Source of the DNA: Curvibacter sp. GWA2_63_95 | Lineage (GTDB): Bacteria > Pseudomonadota > Gammaproteobacteria > Burkholderiales > Burkholderiaceae_C | Direction of reading: 5' to 3' | Length of the DNA: 64,000 bases | Assembly (NCBI GenBank): GCA_001795455.1 | Contig: MGPB01000033.1 | Span: forward strand, 124,001 to 188,000 | Part shown: piece after piece, positions 8,388 to 18,346 of the stretch | Numbering within the stretch: the first letter of the stretch is position 1 | Layout of the letters: every line of letters begins with the position of its first letter | Notes under the pieces: model-generated | The model's database searches: none | What the model was told of the DNA's origin: nothing | What the model saw: the letters and a program-made list of their open reading frames with translations, nothing else | Position numbers and translations under genes: made by a program

Positions 8388-9873
8388 TTCCACCACCGCC
8401 TCATCCCGGGCACTGCGCTGGAGCCGCTTTGCCCTGAGTGCGGCTGCACTCGCCTCACTGAGCGCCTGCGCCAATTTTTCCGGCATCTTTTCCCAGGCCA
8501 AGCCCGTTGCAGCCCAGCAAGCCGGCCTGTCCACCCAAGCCATTCCGGCCGACAGCGTCGCCCTGAACAGCCAATGGTGGAAAGTCTACGGCGATGAACA
8601 ACTGAACCAACTGGTGGACAAGGCCTTGGCCAACAACCCCAGCCTGCGCGTGGCCCAGGCCCGCGTGCAGCGCGTGATGGCGTCCATCGACAACGCGGAC
8701 GCTGCAGGCGCCCCCCAACTGAATGCCAGCCTGGATGCCACCCGCCAGCTCTACACCCGCAACGGCCTGGTGCCCGCCCCGATTGCAGGCAGCGAGCGCG
8801 ACATTGCCACCCTGCAAGCCTCCGGCAATTGGGAACTGGACCTGTTCGGCAAGAACCGTGCAGCGCTCGATGCGGCCATCGGCCAAAGCCGTGCCGCCCA
8901 GGCCGATGCCCAGGCTGCCCGCATGCTGCTGGCCAGCAATGTGGCGCGCAGCTACTTTCAATGGATGCGGGTACAAGCCCAACTTGAAGTCGCACAGCGC
9001 ACCCTGACCCAACGCGAACAAACCAAGCAGTTGGTACAGGACCGCCTGCAAGCCGGCCTTGATACCCAGCTTGAACTCCAGCAAAGCGAGAGTGGTTTGC
9101 CGGATGCCCGCTTCCAGATCGAGGTCCTCAGAGAGCAGGAAGCCTTGTTGCTCAACACGCTCAGCGCCTTGACTTCACAACAAAACAGCCCGCTAGCGCT
9201 TTTAAAACCTGCGCAAGCAGCTATCAATTCCATAGCAAATGCGCAGACCAAAGTGCAAACCGTGCCGCTGGACCTGCTGGGCCGCCGCGCCGATGTGGTG
9301 GCTGCCCGTTGGCGTGTGGAAGCGGCCACCCGCGACGTGGACAACGCCAAGACCCTGTTCTACCCCAACATCAACCTGACCGCCTTCGCCGGGTTTTCGA
9401 GCATCGGTTTTGACAAGCTGGTGCAAAGCAGCAGCGCGCAATGGGGCGTGGGCCCGGCCATTCGCCTGCCCCTGTTTGAAGGTGGCCGCTTGCGCGCCAA
9501 CCTCAAGGGCAAGACCGCCGACCTGGACGCCGCTATCGAGACCTACAACGCCGCCGTCGTCGACGCGGTGCGGGACGTGGCCGACCAGCTCGCCTCCACC
9601 CAAGCCATCTCCCGCCAGCAGCGGGAGCAGAAAGCGGCGCAACAGTCTGCCGAATCGGCCTACGCCATTGCCGTGCAACGCTTTGAGGCCGGCTTGGGCA
9701 ACTACCTCAACGTGCTCACCGCAGAAACCGCCGTCCTGACCCAGCGCAAATTGGGCGTGGACCTGGCGGCCCGCAGTGTGGACACGCAAATCCAACTCAT
9801 CCGCGCGCTGGGTGGTGGCTTCAACGAGACAGACATCAGCACCGCGCAGGCCGGCAACACCGCCGCCCACTAA
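8380..9873 (+). CDS. Efflux outer membrane lipoprotein, NodT/OprM family
   Basis: Lipobox LSAC; NSQWWKVYGDEQLNQLVDKALANNPSLRVAQARV; LLGRRADVVAARWRVEAATRDVDNAKTLFYPNINL. Confidence 0.9.
   Translation: MFNSTTASSRALRWSRFALSAAALASLSACANFSGIFSQAKPVAAQQAGLSTQAIPADSVALNSQWWKVYGDEQLNQLVDKALANNPSLRVAQARVQRVMASIDNADAAGAPQLNASLDATRQLYTRNGLVPAPIAGSERDIATLQASGNWELDLFGKNRAALDAAIGQSRAAQADAQAARMLLASNVARSYFQWMRVQAQLEVAQRTLTQREQTKQLVQDRLQAGLDTQLELQQSESGLPDARFQIEVLREQEALLLNTLSALTSQQNSPLALLKPAQAAINSIANAQTKVQTVPLDLLGRRADVVAARWRVEAATRDVDNAKTLFYPNINLTAFAGFSSIGFDKLVQSSSAQWGVGPAIRLPLFEGGRLRANLKGKTADLDAAIETYNAAVVDAVRDVADQLASTQAISRQQREQKAAQQSAESAYAIAVQRFEAGLGNYLNVLTAETAVLTQRKLGVDLAARSVDTQIQLIRALGGGFNETDISTAQAGNTAAH
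9181..9240 (-). repeat. 60-bp dispersed repeat, copy B (inside NodT lipoprotein CDS)
   Basis: Minus strand ATTTGCTATGGAATTGATAGCTGCTTGCGCAGGTTTTAAAAGCGCTAGCGGGCTGTTTTG. Confidence 0.88.
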
Positions 9874-9914
9874 GCCCCTCAGACACCGACCGAACCTGAT
9901 TGAAAGACAGCACC

Positions 9915-11168
9915 ATGAGCACACCTTCCACCTCCGTCGCTACCCCTGCCGGCAACCCCGCACGCAAAAAAGCCCTGACCGCCCTCTCCATCGTCGTCCT
10001 GCTGGGCCTGGTCTACGGGGGCTTTGAGTACTACGGCGCGCGCCACTCCGAAGAAACCGACAACGCTTATGTGCAGGGCAACGTCATCCAGATCACCCCC
10101 CAGGTCGGTGGCACCGTCACCGCCATCATGGCCGACGACACCGACTTCGTGAAAGCCGGTCAGGCGCTGGTGAAGCTGGACCCGGCCGACGCCAGGGTTG
10201 CCCTCGACCAGGCCGAAGCCAACCTGGCCCAAGCCGTGCGCCAGGTGCGCACGCTGTACGCCAACAATGGCAGCCTCTCGGCCCAGGTAACCCTGCGCGA
10301 ATCCGACATTGCCAAGGCCCAGACCGAGATTGCCCGTGCCACCGACGACCTGAACCGTCGCCAGGCTCTGGCCGGCAACGGTGCGGTGTCCAAGGAGGAA
10401 CTCAACCACGCCAAGTCGCAGCTCAGCACCGCCCAGAACGCCCTGGCCGCGGCCCAGGCTGGCGTGGCGGCCGCGCGCGAACAGCTCTCCAGCAACCAGA
10501 CGCTAACCGACGGCACCAGTGTGGAAGGCCACCCTAGCGTGGTGGCCGCATCGGCCAAGGTGCGTGAAGCCTTTTTGGCCCTGCACCGCGCCGAACTGCC
10601 GGCCCCCGTCGATGGCTATGTGGCCAAACGCACAGTGCAACTCGGCCAGCGCGTGGCCGCGGGTGCTCCGCTGATGTCCATCATCCCGCTGAACCAGGTG
10701 TGGGTGGATGCCAACTTCAAGGAAGTGCAACTGCGCAACATCCGCATCGGCCAGCCCGTCACACTCACCGCCGACCTTTATGGCAAGAAGATGGAATACA
10801 AGGGCACGGTGGCCGGCCTGGGCGTCGGTACCGGCGCAGCGTTCTCGCTGCTGCCCGCACAAAACGCCACGGGCAACTGGATCAAGGTGGTGCAACGTGT
10901 GCCGGTGCGTGTGACGCTGGACGCCGAGCAATTGGCCCAAAACCCGCTGCGCGTGGGACTGTCCATGGAAGCCACGGTGGACGTGACCGACCAGAGCGGC
11001 AAGTCGCTGGCCGATGCCCCGCGCACCGCCTCTGTCACACAGACCGATGTGTACACCGTGCTGGACCAACAGGCCAACGCGGAGGTGCGCAAGGTCATTG
11101 CCTCCAACCTGGGCCGGGGCGTCAAAGCCAATGTCCATGCGGCGGCCAAACCCGGTACCGGCGTGTAA
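9915..11168 (+). CDS. emrA: HlyD/EmrA-family membrane fusion protein
   Basis: Single N-terminal TM; TDNAYVQGNVIQITPQVGGTV; APVDGYVAKRTVQLGQRVAAGAPLMSIIPL. Confidence 0.9.
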   Translation: MSTPSTSVATPAGNPARKKALTALSIVVLLGLVYGGFEYYGARHSEETDNAYVQGNVIQITPQVGGTVTAIMADDTDFVKAGQALVKLDPADARVALDQAEANLAQAVRQVRTLYANNGSLSAQVTLRESDIAKAQTEIARATDDLNRRQALAGNGAVSKEELNHAKSQLSTAQNALAAAQAGVAAAREQLSSNQTLTDGTSVEGHPSVVAASAKVREAFLALHRAELPAPVDGYVAKRTVQLGQRVAAGAPLMSIIPLNQVWVDANFKEVQLRNIRIGQPVTLTADLYGKKMEYKGTVAGLGVGTGAAFSLLPAQNATGNWIKVVQRVPVRVTLDAEQLAQNPLRVGLSMEATVDVTDQSGKSLADAPRTASVTQTDVYTVLDQQANAEVRKVIASNLGRGVKANVHAAAKPGTGV

Positions 11169-11173
11169 ACCCC

Positions 11174-12745
11174 ATGAGCACCCCTGCCGCCTACGTTGCG
11201 CCCGCGCCCTTGCAGGGTTCGGCGCGCCTGTGGGGCACGATTGCCCTGTCCGCCGCCACCTTCATGAACGTGCTGGACTCGTCGATTGCCAACGTGTCCC
11301 TGCCGGCCATTGCCGGCGATCTCGGTGTCAGCTCCAACCAGGGCACCTGGGTCATCACCAGCTTCGGTGTGGCCAACGCCATTGCCCTTCCCCTGACCGG
11401 CTGGCTGTCGCAACGCTTCGGCCAAGTGCGTCTGTTCATCACCAGCGTGCTGCTGTTTGTGCTGTCCAGCTGGCTGTGTGGCATTGCCCCCAACATGCCC
11501 TTTCTGATCGGTGCGCGCGCGCTGCAAGGCTTTGTGGCCGGCCCCATGATGCCGCTGGCCCAGACGCTGCTGCTCTCCAGCTACCCGCCGGCCCTGGCCG
11601 GATTGGCCATGGCGCTCTGGGCCATGACCACGCTGGTCGCACCGGTGATGGGCCCATTGCTGGGCGGCTGGATCACTGACAACGCCCACTGGGGATGGAT
11701 CTTCTTCATCAACGTGCCTATCGGCCTGGTCGCAGGTTTCATCACCTGGAGCATCTTCCACAAACGCGAAACGCCCACCCGCAAACTGCCCATTGACACC
11801 GTAGGCCTGGCCCTGCTGGTGATTGCAGTGACTGCCATCCAGATGATGCTGGACCGAGGCAAAGAGCTGGACTGGTTTCACTCCAACGAAATCATTGCCC
11901 TGACGGTACTGTCCGTGGTGGCCTTTGCCTTTCTGATCGCGTGGGAGCTGACGGACAAGCATCCGGTGGTGGACCTCAAGCTGTTCAAGGTGCGCAACTT
12001 CCTGACCGGCACCGTGGCCATGTCGATCGCCTACGGCCTGTTCATGGGCAACATCGTGCTGCTGCCGCTATGGCTCCAGAGCTTCATGGGTTACACCGCC
12101 ACGCAGGCGGGCATGCTGATGGCCCCCGTGGGGATCTTTGCCATCATCCTGTCCCCGGTGATTGGCAAGAACATCACCAAGTTCGACACCCGCCGACTTG
12201 CGACCATTGCCTTTTTGGTGTTTGCCCTGGTGCTTTGGATGCGCTCGCATTTCAGCACGCTGTCGGATTTCAACACCATGATGATCCCCACGCTGATCCA
12301 GGGCATTGCGCTGGCGCTGTTCTTCATCCCGCTGACCAGCATCATTCTGGGTGGACTGCCGGGCGAGAAGATTGCCTCGGCCTCGGGCCTGAGCAGCTTC
12401 TGCCGGGTGCTATTTGGTTCTTTCGGAACTTCGATCTCCGTCACCCTGTGGCAGGACCGTACCACCCTGCACCATGCCCAGCTGACAGAGTTGGTCAACC
12501 GCGGCAGCACTGCCTCCAACAGCGCACTGGCCGGCCTGAACGCATCAGGGCTGAGCACGGAACAAGCCCTCAGCCAGATCAACCGGATGATCGACCAGCA
12601 AGCCGCCACGCTGGCCGCCAACGATGTGTTTTACGCCTCGGCTCTGATTTTTGTGGCGCTAATTCCGCTAGTGTGGCTGTCACGCCCCCAACGTGCCGGC
12701 GCCGGAGGTGGCGCAGCGGCCGACGCGGCAGCGGCTGCGCATTGA
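11174..12745 (+). CDS. emrB: DHA2-family MFS drug efflux permease
   Basis: LDSSIANVSLPAIAGDLGVSSNQGTWVITSFGVANAIALPLTGWL; multiple TM segments. Confidence 0.93.
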   Translation: MSTPAAYVAPAPLQGSARLWGTIALSAATFMNVLDSSIANVSLPAIAGDLGVSSNQGTWVITSFGVANAIALPLTGWLSQRFGQVRLFITSVLLFVLSSWLCGIAPNMPFLIGARALQGFVAGPMMPLAQTLLLSSYPPALAGLAMALWAMTTLVAPVMGPLLGGWITDNAHWGWIFFINVPIGLVAGFITWSIFHKRETPTRKLPIDTVGLALLVIAVTAIQMMLDRGKELDWFHSNEIIALTVLSVVAFAFLIAWELTDKHPVVDLKLFKVRNFLTGTVAMSIAYGLFMGNIVLLPLWLQSFMGYTATQAGMLMAPVGIFAIILSPVIGKNITKFDTRRLATIAFLVFALVLWMRSHFSTLSDFNTMMIPTLIQGIALALFFIPLTSIILGGLPGEKIASASGLSSFCRVLFGSFGTSISVTLWQDRTTLHHAQLTELVNRGSTASNSALAGLNASGLSTEQALSQINRMIDQQAATLAANDVFYASALIFVALIPLVWLSRPQRAGAGGGAAADAAAAAH

Positions 12746-12770
12746 GACCGGGGCTGGCAAGCGGCCATAA

Positions 12771-12798
12771 AAAATCGGGGCCTGGGCCCCGATTTTTT
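12771..12798. terminator. Bidirectional rho-independent terminator
   Basis: AAAAAATCGGGGCC-TG-GGCCCCGATTTTTTT between convergent genes. Confidence 0.88.
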
Positions 12799-12816
12799 TA
12801 TTTGCTCAAACTCCAA

Positions 12817-13308
12817 TCAGCCCAGTTCCGGACCATTGGACGTTGCCGCCATACGGTTGGTGCGGTTGGCACCGTTGTTCACCGACCAGGGAATGCTGGC
12901 CGGCTTGTCCAGAGGAGCCACTTTGGCCAACAAGGCCTGCCAGAAGAACCCACTCTGGATGGCAATCACCGCAAACAGCATATAGCTTTGCGAGCTGGAG
13001 GCCAGCCACAGGTTGTAGGTGGGCATGAACACAAAAGGCGATACCAGCAATGGCAGCACAATGCGCAGCGGTTGCATGGACTCGATGCCCTTGCCCATGT
13101 TGAACAGGTCCCAGTAGTAGTTGGTGAACATGCCCAAAATCATCCAGCACACCAGATGCCATGCATACACGATGCTGTGGTTGCGCACCAGCAAGGTGAT
13201 CCAGGGCTGCGAGCTCTCATCTGCGTTGACGATCAGCACCATAAAGGCCCCCGTGGTGAAGAACACCACGAAGTAAATGAACATCAGGAATTTGAGAGCT
13301 CTGGACAT
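12817..13308 (-). CDS. Hypothetical multi-pass membrane protein
   Basis: 163 aa ORF with about four hydrophobic segments; lies between a terminator and scoB. Confidence 0.7.
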   Translation of the reverse strand: MSRALKFLMFIYFVVFFTTGAFMVLIVNADESSQPWITLLVRNHSIVYAWHLVCWMILGMFTNYYWDLFNMGKGIESMQPLRIVLPLLVSPFVFMPTYNLWLASSSQSYMLFAVIAIQSGFFWQALLAKVAPLDKPASIPWSVNNGANRTNRMAATSNGPELG

Positions 13309-13361
13309 GTTTTCCCCGGGTTTGAAATGGCGAAAGTATCTTACCCGCTGTCAGGCGCTGC

Positions 13362-14000
<639 letters not shown>

Positions 14001-14002
14001 GG

Positions 14003-14710
14003 TTACACCCCTCCCTTTTCAGTGATGGTTCGTTTTTCGATGCGTTTTTCCGGTGTGGCGTTCAGCACGATGCGGTGCACATAAATGCCGGGCAGGTGCA
14101 CCTGGTCGGGTGCAATCTCGCCGGTCTCCACAATCTCTTCCACCTCCACCACAGTGATCTTGCCGGCCATGGCCACCGCAGGGTTGAAGTTACGCGCGGT
14201 AAAGCGGAACTGCAGGTTGCCGGACTTGTCGGCCCGGTGTGCCTTCACCAGTGCCACGTCGGGCACCAGGGCGCGCTCCATCACATAGGTCTCCCCGTCA
14301 AATTCGCGCAGCTCTTTTCCCTCGGCCACGATGGTGCCCACACCAGTCTTGGTGAAAAAAGCCGGAATGCCGGCACCACCAGCGCGCAGCTTCTCGGCCA
14401 GCGTGCCTTGGGGGGTGAATTCCAGTTCCAGTTCGCTCGCCAGGTACTGGCGCTCAAACTCCTTGTTCTCGCCCACATAGGAAGAAATCATCTTCTTGAT
14501 CTGGCGTGTCTCCAAAAGCTTGCCCAGGCCGAAACCGTCTACACCGGCATTGTTGGAAATGGCGGTCAAGTTCTTGGCGCCACTGTCTTTCAGCGCATCA
14601 ATCAGCGCCTCGGGAATGCCACACAGGCCAAAGCCGCCCACGGCCAGCAGCTGGCCGTCTTTCACGATGCCTTCAAGTGCCTTGGCAGCACTAGGGTAGA
14701 TTTTGTTCAC
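14003..14710 (-). CDS. scoA: 3-oxoacid CoA-transferase subunit A
   Basis: [42 protein letters not shown]. Confidence 0.92.
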   Translation of the reverse strand: MNKIYPSAAKALEGIVKDGQLLAVGGFGLCGIPEALIDALKDSGAKNLTAISNNAGVDGFGLGKLLETRQIKKMISSYVGENKEFERQYLASELELEFTPQGTLAEKLRAGGAGIPAFFTKTGVGTIVAEGKELREFDGETYVMERALVPDVALVKAHRADKSGNLQFRFTARNFNPAVAMAGKITVVEVEEIVETGEIAPDQVHLPGIYVHRIVLNATPEKRIEKRTITEKGGV

Positions 14711-14748
14711 AGCAGGGTCTCCATAAAAAGAAGCGACTGCCGTACGAT

Positions 14749-14770
14749 ACTACGTATGACCCTACGTAGT
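14749..14770. promoter_or_regulatory. Candidate LuxR-type operator in the scoA / PAS-LuxR divergent region
   Basis: ACTACGTA-TGACCC-TACGTAGT, perfect 8-bp inverted arms with 6-nt spacer. Confidence 0.65.
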
Positions 14771-14790
14771 TCCCCGTAAAGCCCAACCCT

Positions 14791-15348
14791 ATGGACTTCG
14801 ACTACCGACTCGCTTTCGATCTGGCTCCTGTGGGCCTGGCTTTGTCACGCAACCGCACCATGGTGGACTGCAACCAACGCTTATGCGAGATGTTCGGGGC
14901 TGACCGGACCCAACTCATCGGACAGTCGTTCCAGGTGCTCTACCCCAGCGCCGATGAATACGAACGCACCGGCGCCCGCATCAGCCCCATCCTCAACCGC
15001 AGTGGCACCTATGCCGACGACCGCATCATGAAACGGCTGGACGGCCGCTTCAAGGGCGAGACTTTTTGGTGCCACGTCACCGGACGTGCGTTGAACCGCG
15101 ATGCGCCGCACGAAGCCGGCATTTGGAGTTTTGAGGACCTGAGCGCACGCCGCCCGGTGAAAGCAGAACTCACGCCACGCGAGCGCGAGGTGGCGGCCCA
15201 CCTGATGCAGGGCCTGACCTCCAAACACATTGGAAAAACGCTGGAGATCAGCCACCGCACGGTGGAGATCTACCGTGCCCGGCTCATGCGCAAGTACAAG
15301 GCCTCCACCACCGCCGACCTCGTACACAAGCTCATGGCCGGCGGCTGA
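14791..15348 (+). CDS. PAS domain-containing LuxR-family transcriptional regulator
   Basis: N-terminal PAS-like region; C-terminal LTPREREVAAHLMQGLTSKHIGKTLEISHRTVEIYRARLMRKY HTH. Confidence 0.88.
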   Translation: MDFDYRLAFDLAPVGLALSRNRTMVDCNQRLCEMFGADRTQLIGQSFQVLYPSADEYERTGARISPILNRSGTYADDRIMKRLDGRFKGETFWCHVTGRALNRDAPHEAGIWSFEDLSARRPVKAELTPREREVAAHLMQGLTSKHIGKTLEISHRTVEIYRARLMRKYKASTTADLVHKLMAGG

Positions 15349-15352
15349 GACA

Positions 15353-16000
15353 TCACAGATGCAGGCTGCGCACCAGCAGCCCGGCGGCAATGCTCCACAT
15401 CATGCCCGCCACCAGCAGGTCCAGCAGGCGCCAAGCCAGGGGCTTGGCAAACAAGGGGGTGAGCATGCGGGCACCAAAGCCCAGCGCCACAAACCACAGC
15501 ACGCTCCCGCCCCCCGCCCCCAGCAAGAAGGCACCGTGCGTCCCCACAGGCTGCTGCGCCCCCACGGCCCCCACCAGTACCACCGTATCCAGGTACACAT
15601 GGGGGTTGAGCAAGCTCAGGGACAAGGTCTGCGCCACCATGCGACCCACTGGCACCGCAACGCCGCTGGCTGTGGCTTGCAGGGTACCGGGCCGCACCGC
15701 CCGGCGCAGGGCCTGCGCGCCATACACGGCCAACACCAGCGCCCCCACGAGCCCCAGGGCGTCCAACACCCGCGGGTACTGCCCCAGGGAGGCTGCCAGC
15801 CCACTGACGCCCACGGCCATCAAGGCAATGTCCAACAGCGCACACACGGCCACCACGGCAGCCACATGCTCACGCCGCAGCCCCTGGCGCAACACATGCA
15901 TGTTTTGCGCCCCAATGGCCATGATGAGGGACAGGCTGAGCGTGAAGCCGGTCAGAAAAACAGGAGGACTGAATGAAGAAAACATGCCCAGAGTATCCAC
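15353..16000 (-). CDS. argO: LysE/ArgO-family amino acid exporter
   Basis: GFTLSLSLIMAIGAQNMHVLRQGL; LNPHVYLDTVVLVG; divergent from an ArgP-like regulator. Confidence 0.88.
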   Translation of the reverse strand: MDTLGMFSSFSPPVFLTGFTLSLSLIMAIGAQNMHVLRQGLRREHVAAVVAVCALLDIALMAVGVSGLAASLGQYPRVLDALGLVGALVLAVYGAQALRRAVRPGTLQATASGVAVPVGRMVAQTLSLSLLNPHVYLDTVVLVGAVGAQQPVGTHGAFLLGAGGGSVLWFVALGFGARMLTPLFAKPLAWRLLDLLVAGMMWSIAAGLLVRSLHL

Positions 16001-16065
16001 ACCAAACAGTGCTTTAGCTACTGAAATCTGCTAATGTAGAAACAGTAACGCTTAACCAAAGACCC

Positions 16066-16965
16066 ATGCTTGATACTGCTTTGCTGGCCACCGTGGCTGC
16101 CGTTGTACGCGAAGGCAGCTTCGAGCGCGCGGCACGTGCGCTGCACCTCACCCCCTCTGCCGTGTCCCAGCGTATCCGCCTGGCCGAAGAGCGGGTGGGC
16201 ACGGTACTGGTGGTGCGCGGCCAGCCCTGCACCCCCACCGAAGCCGGTGTGCACCTGTGCCGCCATGCCGACACGGTGGCACTGCTGGAGAGCGAGCTGC
16301 ACCGCACCATGCCAGCCCTGCGCCATGACATGGTGACCACACCCGTAGCCACCATCCGAATCGCCATCAATGCCGACAGCATGGCCACCTGGTTTGTGCA
16401 CGCCATGCAGGCGTTTTGCTCCGACAGTGCCACCCTGTTGGACGTGACGCTGGACGACCAGGACAAGACCAGCGAGTGGCTGCGCCGCGGCCAGGTGCTG
16501 GCCGCCGTCACCTCGCTGGCCAAGGCAGTGCAGGGCTGCCGCAGCCGCAAACTAGGCACCCTGCGTTATTGCGCCACCGCGTCCCCCGCCTTTATGCAGC
16601 GGTGGTTTCCCACAGGCGTGAGTGCCGACACCCTGGCCCACGCGCCCAGCCTGGTGTTTGACCGCAACGACCGCCTGCAGGAGCAATGGGTGCGCCGCCT
16701 GACCCGCAAGGACATGGTGCTGCCCGCCCACCGCCTACCTTCGTCGCAGGCGTTTATCGACGTGGCACTGGCAGGCATTGGTTGGGGCATGAATCCGTTG
16801 GCGCTGGTGCAGGAACACCTGGCCACGGGCCGCCTGGTGGAGCTGCTACCAGACCGCCCCCTGGACATCCCGCTGTACTGGCAAGTAGCCAAGCTGCCCC
16901 TGCCGGAACTGGCGCGGCTGAGCCAATGTGTGCAGGGGACTGCGGGAAAGGTGTTGGTGGGGTGA
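16066..16965 (+). CDS. argP: LysR-family regulator, ArgP/LysG type
   Basis: MLDTALLATVAAVVREGSFERAARALHLTPSAVSQRIRLAEERVGTVLVVR; adjacent divergent argO. Confidence 0.88.
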   Translation: MLDTALLATVAAVVREGSFERAARALHLTPSAVSQRIRLAEERVGTVLVVRGQPCTPTEAGVHLCRHADTVALLESELHRTMPALRHDMVTTPVATIRIAINADSMATWFVHAMQAFCSDSATLLDVTLDDQDKTSEWLRRGQVLAAVTSLAKAVQGCRSRKLGTLRYCATASPAFMQRWFPTGVSADTLAHAPSLVFDRNDRLQEQWVRRLTRKDMVLPAHRLPSSQAFIDVALAGIGWGMNPLALVQEHLATGRLVELLPDRPLDIPLYWQVAKLPLPELARLSQCVQGTAGKVLVG

Positions 16966-17038
16966 GGCTGGGTGGCCCCTTGCTCCTTGGCTGGGGGGGG
17001 AGTGGGTGTTAAAAAAACGGCCCAGGCCCAAAAAAGAA

Positions 17039-17344
17039 TCAGCCCGGCTGAGGTCCGTCGTACCCCTCAATCACAATCACATCCGCCGTAGCCGCACCCA
17101 CCCGGCAATCACGCGCCGCCTGGTACTCGGCCGAATTCCAGCAATTCTGCGCCGCTTGGTAACTGGGAAACTCAATCACCACATTGCGGCTGCGTGCCGT
17201 GCCCTCCACGGCCTCAAACGCCCCCGAGCGCACCAGAAAACGCGCCCCGTATTTGGCAAATGCCACCGCATTGGCGGTGATATAGGTTTTGTACTGCTCC
17301 GTGTCGGTCACATCCACACGTGCCACCCAATAGCCTTTGCTCAT
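17039..17344 (-). CDS. DUF1330 family protein
   Basis: MSKGYWVARVDVTDTEQYKTYITANAVAFAKYGARFLVRSG...RNVVIEFPSYQAAQNCWNSAEYQAA. Confidence 0.85.
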   Translation of the reverse strand: MSKGYWVARVDVTDTEQYKTYITANAVAFAKYGARFLVRSGAFEAVEGTARSRNVVIEFPSYQAAQNCWNSAEYQAARDCRVGAATADVIVIEGYDGPQPG

Positions 17345-17361
17345 TCGTTGGTCTCCTTGCT

Positions 17362-18168
17362 TCAAATCAGATTGCGCATGGCGCGCGCGGTTTCCTGCAA
17401 CACAGGCAGTACGCGGGCCACGGCGTCGTCGGTGGACTCATTTCCCATGGGCATGGTCACATTCAGCGCCCCCACCAGCACACTGTGCCGGTCCATCAGC
17501 GGCACCGCCACACCGCGGTGGTTCAGCTCCAGCTGTTGCTCCGAGATGGCCCAGCCCTGCTGGCGGATGCGCGCCAACTCTACGCGCAAGCGGTCTTTGC
17601 TGGCAATGGTGTGCGAGGTATAGGCGCGCAGGTCCCGGGTGGTGAGCCAACGCTCCAGCCACTCCGGCTCGCGCATGGACAGCAGCAGCATGCCCGCCGC
17701 CGTCACCTGCGCGGGCACCCGTGCACCCAGCACGTAGCCCGTATTCATGCTGCGGTTGGTGCCGTTGCGGGCGATATACACAATGTCATCGCCGTCCATC
17801 ACACACACGTAGGCAATCTCCTGCGTGCCCGCCGTCACGCGTTGCAAAAACGGCTGCACGATGCGCGGCAGCCGTGCCGATTCCAGGTAGGACTGGCCCA
17901 GCCGCAGCACGCGGGGCGTCAGCCAGAACAACTTGCCGTCGGTGGCCACATAACCGAGGTATTGCAGGGTCAGCAGGTAACGCCGCGCAGCGGTGCGTGT
18001 CATGCCACAGCGCTCACCGGCCTGGCTGGCGGTCATGCGGGGGTGGGCGTCGTCAAAGGTCTCAATGATGGACAGCCCTTTTTCCAGACCCGCGATCCAG
18101 TCTTTTTTGTCCAGCCCCGGTGTTTCAGGTTCGGTCTGGGCGGCAGGTGGGGTGGCAGTGCGTGGCAT
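17362..18168 (-). CDS. IclR-family transcriptional regulator (PcaR/PobR-like)
   Basis: WIAGLEKGLSIIETFDDAHPRMTASQAGERCGMTRTAARRYLLTLQYLGYV; divergent from an aromatic-catabolic cluster. Confidence 0.9.
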   Translation of the reverse strand: MPRTATPPAAQTEPETPGLDKKDWIAGLEKGLSIIETFDDAHPRMTASQAGERCGMTRTAARRYLLTLQYLGYVATDGKLFWLTPRVLRLGQSYLESARLPRIVQPFLQRVTAGTQEIAYVCVMDGDDIVYIARNGTNRSMNTGYVLGARVPAQVTAAGMLLLSMREPEWLERWLTTRDLRAYTSHTIASKDRLRVELARIRQQGWAISEQQLELNHRGVAVPLMDRHSVLVGALNVTMPMGNESTDDAVARVLPVLQETARAMRNLI

Positions 18169-18219
18169 GGGCAAATTCTGGCGGCAAGGAATGGCGAAAG
18201 GCCTAGTAATAACCCGCAT

Positions 18220-18258
18220 TACGATCGATCATCGTACAAATACGTTCGATGATCGAAC
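18220..18258. promoter_or_regulatory. Candidate IclR-type operators in the divergent promoter region
   Basis: Two palindromes: TACGAT-CGATC-ATCGTA (18220-18236) and GTTCGAT-G-ATCGAAC (18244-18258). Confidence 0.7.
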
Positions 18259-18346
18259 ATATTTACGAGATTATCCTTTTGATACGCGAGATGCTTGGCT
18301 AAAGTTCGCTGCGAAATCGCGATATTGATCGACAAACGAACAAACC

